Source: Nocardioides terrigena (GTDB lineage Bacteria; Actinomycetota; Actinomycetes; Propionibacteriales; Nocardioidaceae). Taken from it: a stretch of DNA of 64,000 nucleotides. A model generated the notes under the pieces. The model did not search any database. It was given only the letters and a program-made list of their open reading frames with translations, and was not told the origin of the DNA. The position numbers were made by a program, and so were the translations under genes. This document shows, one piece after another, positions 62,213-64,000 of the stretch; position 1 is the stretch's first letter, and each line of letters opens with the position of its first letter. The stretch covers positions 186,001 through 250,000 of the forward strand of contig NZ_PZYY01000005.1 of the NCBI RefSeq assembly GCF_003047265.1. The letters run 5' to 3'.

Positions 62213-62776
62213 ATGATTGCTCGACTGAAGCAGCGGTTGCGTCCTGCTCTCCGCCCCGCCCGCAATGAACTTGTGCAGCGAGGAAAGAGACTGACGCGTA
62301 TCGTTCCCACGGCCTACGTCCACCCAACCGCCCGTGTCTCACGAGACCTCGTTTGCGGGGAGTTCGCATTCGTTGGCCCACGTTGCCGGCTCTATCCGGG
62401 AGTGAGCATCGGAAGATACTCAATGCTTGCGAGTGGCGTCGCGGTGATTGGTGACGATCATGTGTGGGACGTTCCAGGAATGCCGATCCAGTTCACCGGC
62501 AGGCCCGCGCAATCACGAACTCGGATTGCAGATGACGTGTGGATAGGGGACGGCGCCCTGATAATGCGAGGGATCACGATTGGCCGAGGCGCGGTCGTTG
62601 CCGCGCGCGCGGTCGTCACCAAGGATGTTGAGCCGTACGCGGTGGTGGCCGGGGTTCCAGCAAGAGTCATCAGTCATCGCCTCGATGCCGAGGGACGTGC
62701 CCAGCATGACGCGATGCTTGACGGAGATCTAGTCGAGCCGCGCTTTGTTGAACGCCTGGCCGCACCGCCCTCCTGA
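62213..62776 (+). CDS. Hexapeptide-repeat sugar O-acyltransferase
   Basis: A 187-residue left-handed beta-helix acyltransferase of full length, with ARVSRDLVCGEFAFVGPRCRLYPGVSIG, the DDHVWDVPG loop carrying the candidate catalytic His, and DVWIGDGALIMRGITIGRGAVVAA. It probably acetylates a residue of the glycan using acetyl-CoA. It starts directly after the polymerase stop and is the last gene of the operon. Confidence 0.88.
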   Translation: MIARLKQRLRPALRPARNELVQRGKRLTRIVPTAYVHPTARVSRDLVCGEFAFVGPRCRLYPGVSIGRYSMLASGVAVIGDDHVWDVPGMPIQFTGRPAQSRTRIADDVWIGDGALIMRGITIGRGAVVAARAVVTKDVEPYAVVAGVPARVISHRLDAEGRAQHDAMLDGDLVEPRFVERLAAPPS

Positions 62777-62942
62777 GGTTTAATTCACTGGAGCCAGTAC
62801 GCGTGCTTTCAGCGGTCGTCGAAAAGGTCGCTGAGTTTCCCGAGGGGCAGCAATCCCGATGCCACGGTCATGACCAGCTCAGGATCCGAAACCGACATGG
62901 GGCGCCTCGCGGGCCAGGGCGACGGTTTGAGAGACTCTTTCG

Positions 62943-64000
62943 ATGATGTTCTCATCTCGTCCCATTCCGCGTAGGGGCTTCTGGCCCCTCCTGATTCTGG
63001 CGCTGGCATTGTCGTCCGGGATGACCGTCGTCCCGTCACCCGCCGAGGCGCAGAGGATCAAGCCAGACTTCTGGGGCATGCACGACTTCGACTGGACGAC
63101 GCCGCCGACCTTCCCGGTGGGATCTGCCAACTTCACGACTTCCGGGACCTATTGGCCCAGTGTCGAGACGCGCAAGGGTCGCTACGACTGGACCCGGCTC
63201 GACCAGCAGGTCGCTGCCGCCGAGGGTGTGGGCGCGCAGCCGATGGTCCTGTTGGGACAGACGCCGCGCTTCCACTCCGCGCGGCCGGGTTCGGCGGAGT
63301 ACACCGACTTCATGCCCAAGATCTCAGCCTGGAAGCGATACGTCACCAAGGTCTCCAAGAGGTACGGCACCAGGGTCGACTACCAGATCTGGCCTGAGCC
63401 CAACATCGTGCAGAACTGGCAGGGCAGCCCGCGCCAGATGGCGCGGCTCACGGTGGTCGCTGCCAAGGCGATCCGAAAGAGCGTCGGCAAGAAGGCGACA
63501 GTGGTGTCGCCCGCGGTGGCGCTGCGGTTGGACAGCCAGCGCGCGTGGACGGTCGACTACTTCAAGCAAAGCATCGGTGGCGTGCGGGTCCACCGCCACC
63601 TCGACGCCATTGCCATCGATCCCTTCCCGGAGCAGGCAGGTACCCCGGAGGACTCGTTCGCGATCATGCGGGGCATCAGGAGACAGTTGGCGCGGATTGG
63701 TGTGCGCAAGCCGTTCTGGAACAACGAGATCAACTACGGAGTTCCCGGTGGTGGTGCGACCACGACGACGAGATATCCCGTGGCCAAGCAGCGCTCCTAC
63801 GTGATCCGGACCTACGTCCTGAGCGCGGCCGCGCGCATGCAGCGGACCTACTGGCTGGGGTGGTTCAGCAACGCCACCATGGCGATCAACATGGCGGACA
63901 GCAGCGGTCGTCCGCTCGGCCCGGGCGAGTCCTATGCAGTCGTCCGCTCGTGGCTGAACAAGACCAACTTCAAGGGCTGCAGCACGAAGCGCGGCCTGTG
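62943..64000 (+). CDS. Secreted TIM-barrel glycosidase-like protein (GH39-like), copy 2, cut by window end
   Basis: At least 352 residues with no stop before base 64000. A signal peptide (about 1-38, ending AEA) is followed by RIKPDFWGMHDFDW, candidate acid/base Glu in YQIWPEPNIV (near 152) and candidate nucleophile Glu in FWNNEINYGVPGGG. It shares the plan, the AQRIKP/AERVKP start and the NNEINY/IVEINY motif with the protein at 46717, so the two are paralogues flanking the second glycan operon. ATG 62943 is followed by a second in-frame ATG. Confidence 0.8.
   Translation, partial: MMFSSRPIPRRGFWPLLILALALSSGMTVVPSPAEAQRIKPDFWGMHDFDWTTPPTFPVGSANFTTSGTYWPSVETRKGRYDWTRLDQQVAAAEGVGAQPMVLLGQTPRFHSARPGSAEYTDFMPKISAWKRYVTKVSKRYGTRVDYQIWPEPNIVQNWQGSPRQMARLTVVAAKAIRKSVGKKATVVSPAVALRLDSQRAWTVDYFKQSIGGVRVHRHLDAIAIDPFPEQAGTPEDSFAIMRGIRRQLARIGVRKPFWNNEINYGVPGGGATTTTRYPVAKQRSYVIRTYVLSAAARMQRTYWLGWFSNATMAINMADSSGRPLGPGESYAVVRSWLNKTNFKGCSTKRGL

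Noticed and set aside
62809..63039. A 76-codon minus-strand frame ending LGKLSDLFDDR
   Set aside because: The end looks protein-like, but the frame overlaps the signal-peptide region of the plus-strand glycosidase gene and its N-terminal half is unordered. A remnant cannot be excluded.

Overview
The window looks like chromosomal DNA of a high-GC Gram-positive actinobacterium, most likely a Nocardioides relative (Nocardioidaceae). This rests on very GC-rich codon use, frequent GTG starts with 4-base GTGA/ATGA overlaps, an hbhA-like gene beside an XRE regulator and a DUF2516 gene (a neighbourhood shared with mycobacteria), an rmlC-rmlD fusion, and a dispersed palindromic repeat that I associate with Nocardioides-type genomes. 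The genus is an inference from content, not from a search.

Layout. 1-7.6 kb: a sulfur-relay operon (DUF4395 membrane protein, rhodanese-type sulfurtransferase, SseC-like DUF1416), two unknown genes, then a chain of overlapping genes: zinc alcohol dehydrogenase, iron-containing oxidase fused to a CDGSH iron-sulfur domain, PAS histidine kinase and VanZ. 7.6-24 kb (mostly minus strand): the first exopolysaccharide locus. It holds a Wzz/BY-kinase, a Tat-exported small protein, a PqqD-nucleotidyltransferase plus HprK-like kinase pair, several glycosyltransferases, WcbI, a flippase, a pyruvyltransferase, a short acyltransferase, sulfate-activation genes cysN and cysD, and a Wzy-like polymerase. Parts of it (about 13.4-20 kb and 22.2-24 kb) are visibly richer in A/T, as expected of an exchangeable capsule cassette.

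24-31.5 kb: a giant secreted animal-type heme peroxidase with RTX calcium-binding repeats and two almost identical C-terminal domains, divergent from a BTAD/SARP-type regulator. 31.5-39.6 kb: housekeeping and accessory genes (dtd, a BKACE enzyme, a lipoprotein, TauE/SafE permease, a three-part ATP-sulfurylase-like/APS-kinase/LMW-phosphatase fusion, asparaginase, XRE regulator, hbhA-like gene, DUF2516).

39.6-64 kb: the second exopolysaccharide locus. It has a second BY-kinase with a Tyr-Gly tail, dTDP-rhamnose genes (rmlA, rmlB, rmlCD), an initiating WbaP-type glycosylphosphotransferase, and a tightly overlapping plus-strand operon. That operon carries a complete UDP-L-FucNAc pathway (capE, capF, capG), a WecA/WbpL-type phosphotransferase, a WbuB-like transferase, a second flippase, further glycosyltransferases, a second pyruvyltransferase, a second polymerase and an acyltransferase. 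Two paralogous secreted glycosidase-like proteins flank it; the second runs off the window end.

Together the window encodes at least two Wzx/Wzy-type surface glycans, apparently containing rhamnose, probably L-FucNAc, and pyruvyl and acyl groups. Sulfate activation and a phosphatase that could oppose the two BY-kinases are encoded close by. I see no tRNA, rRNA, CRISPR array or intact insertion sequence.
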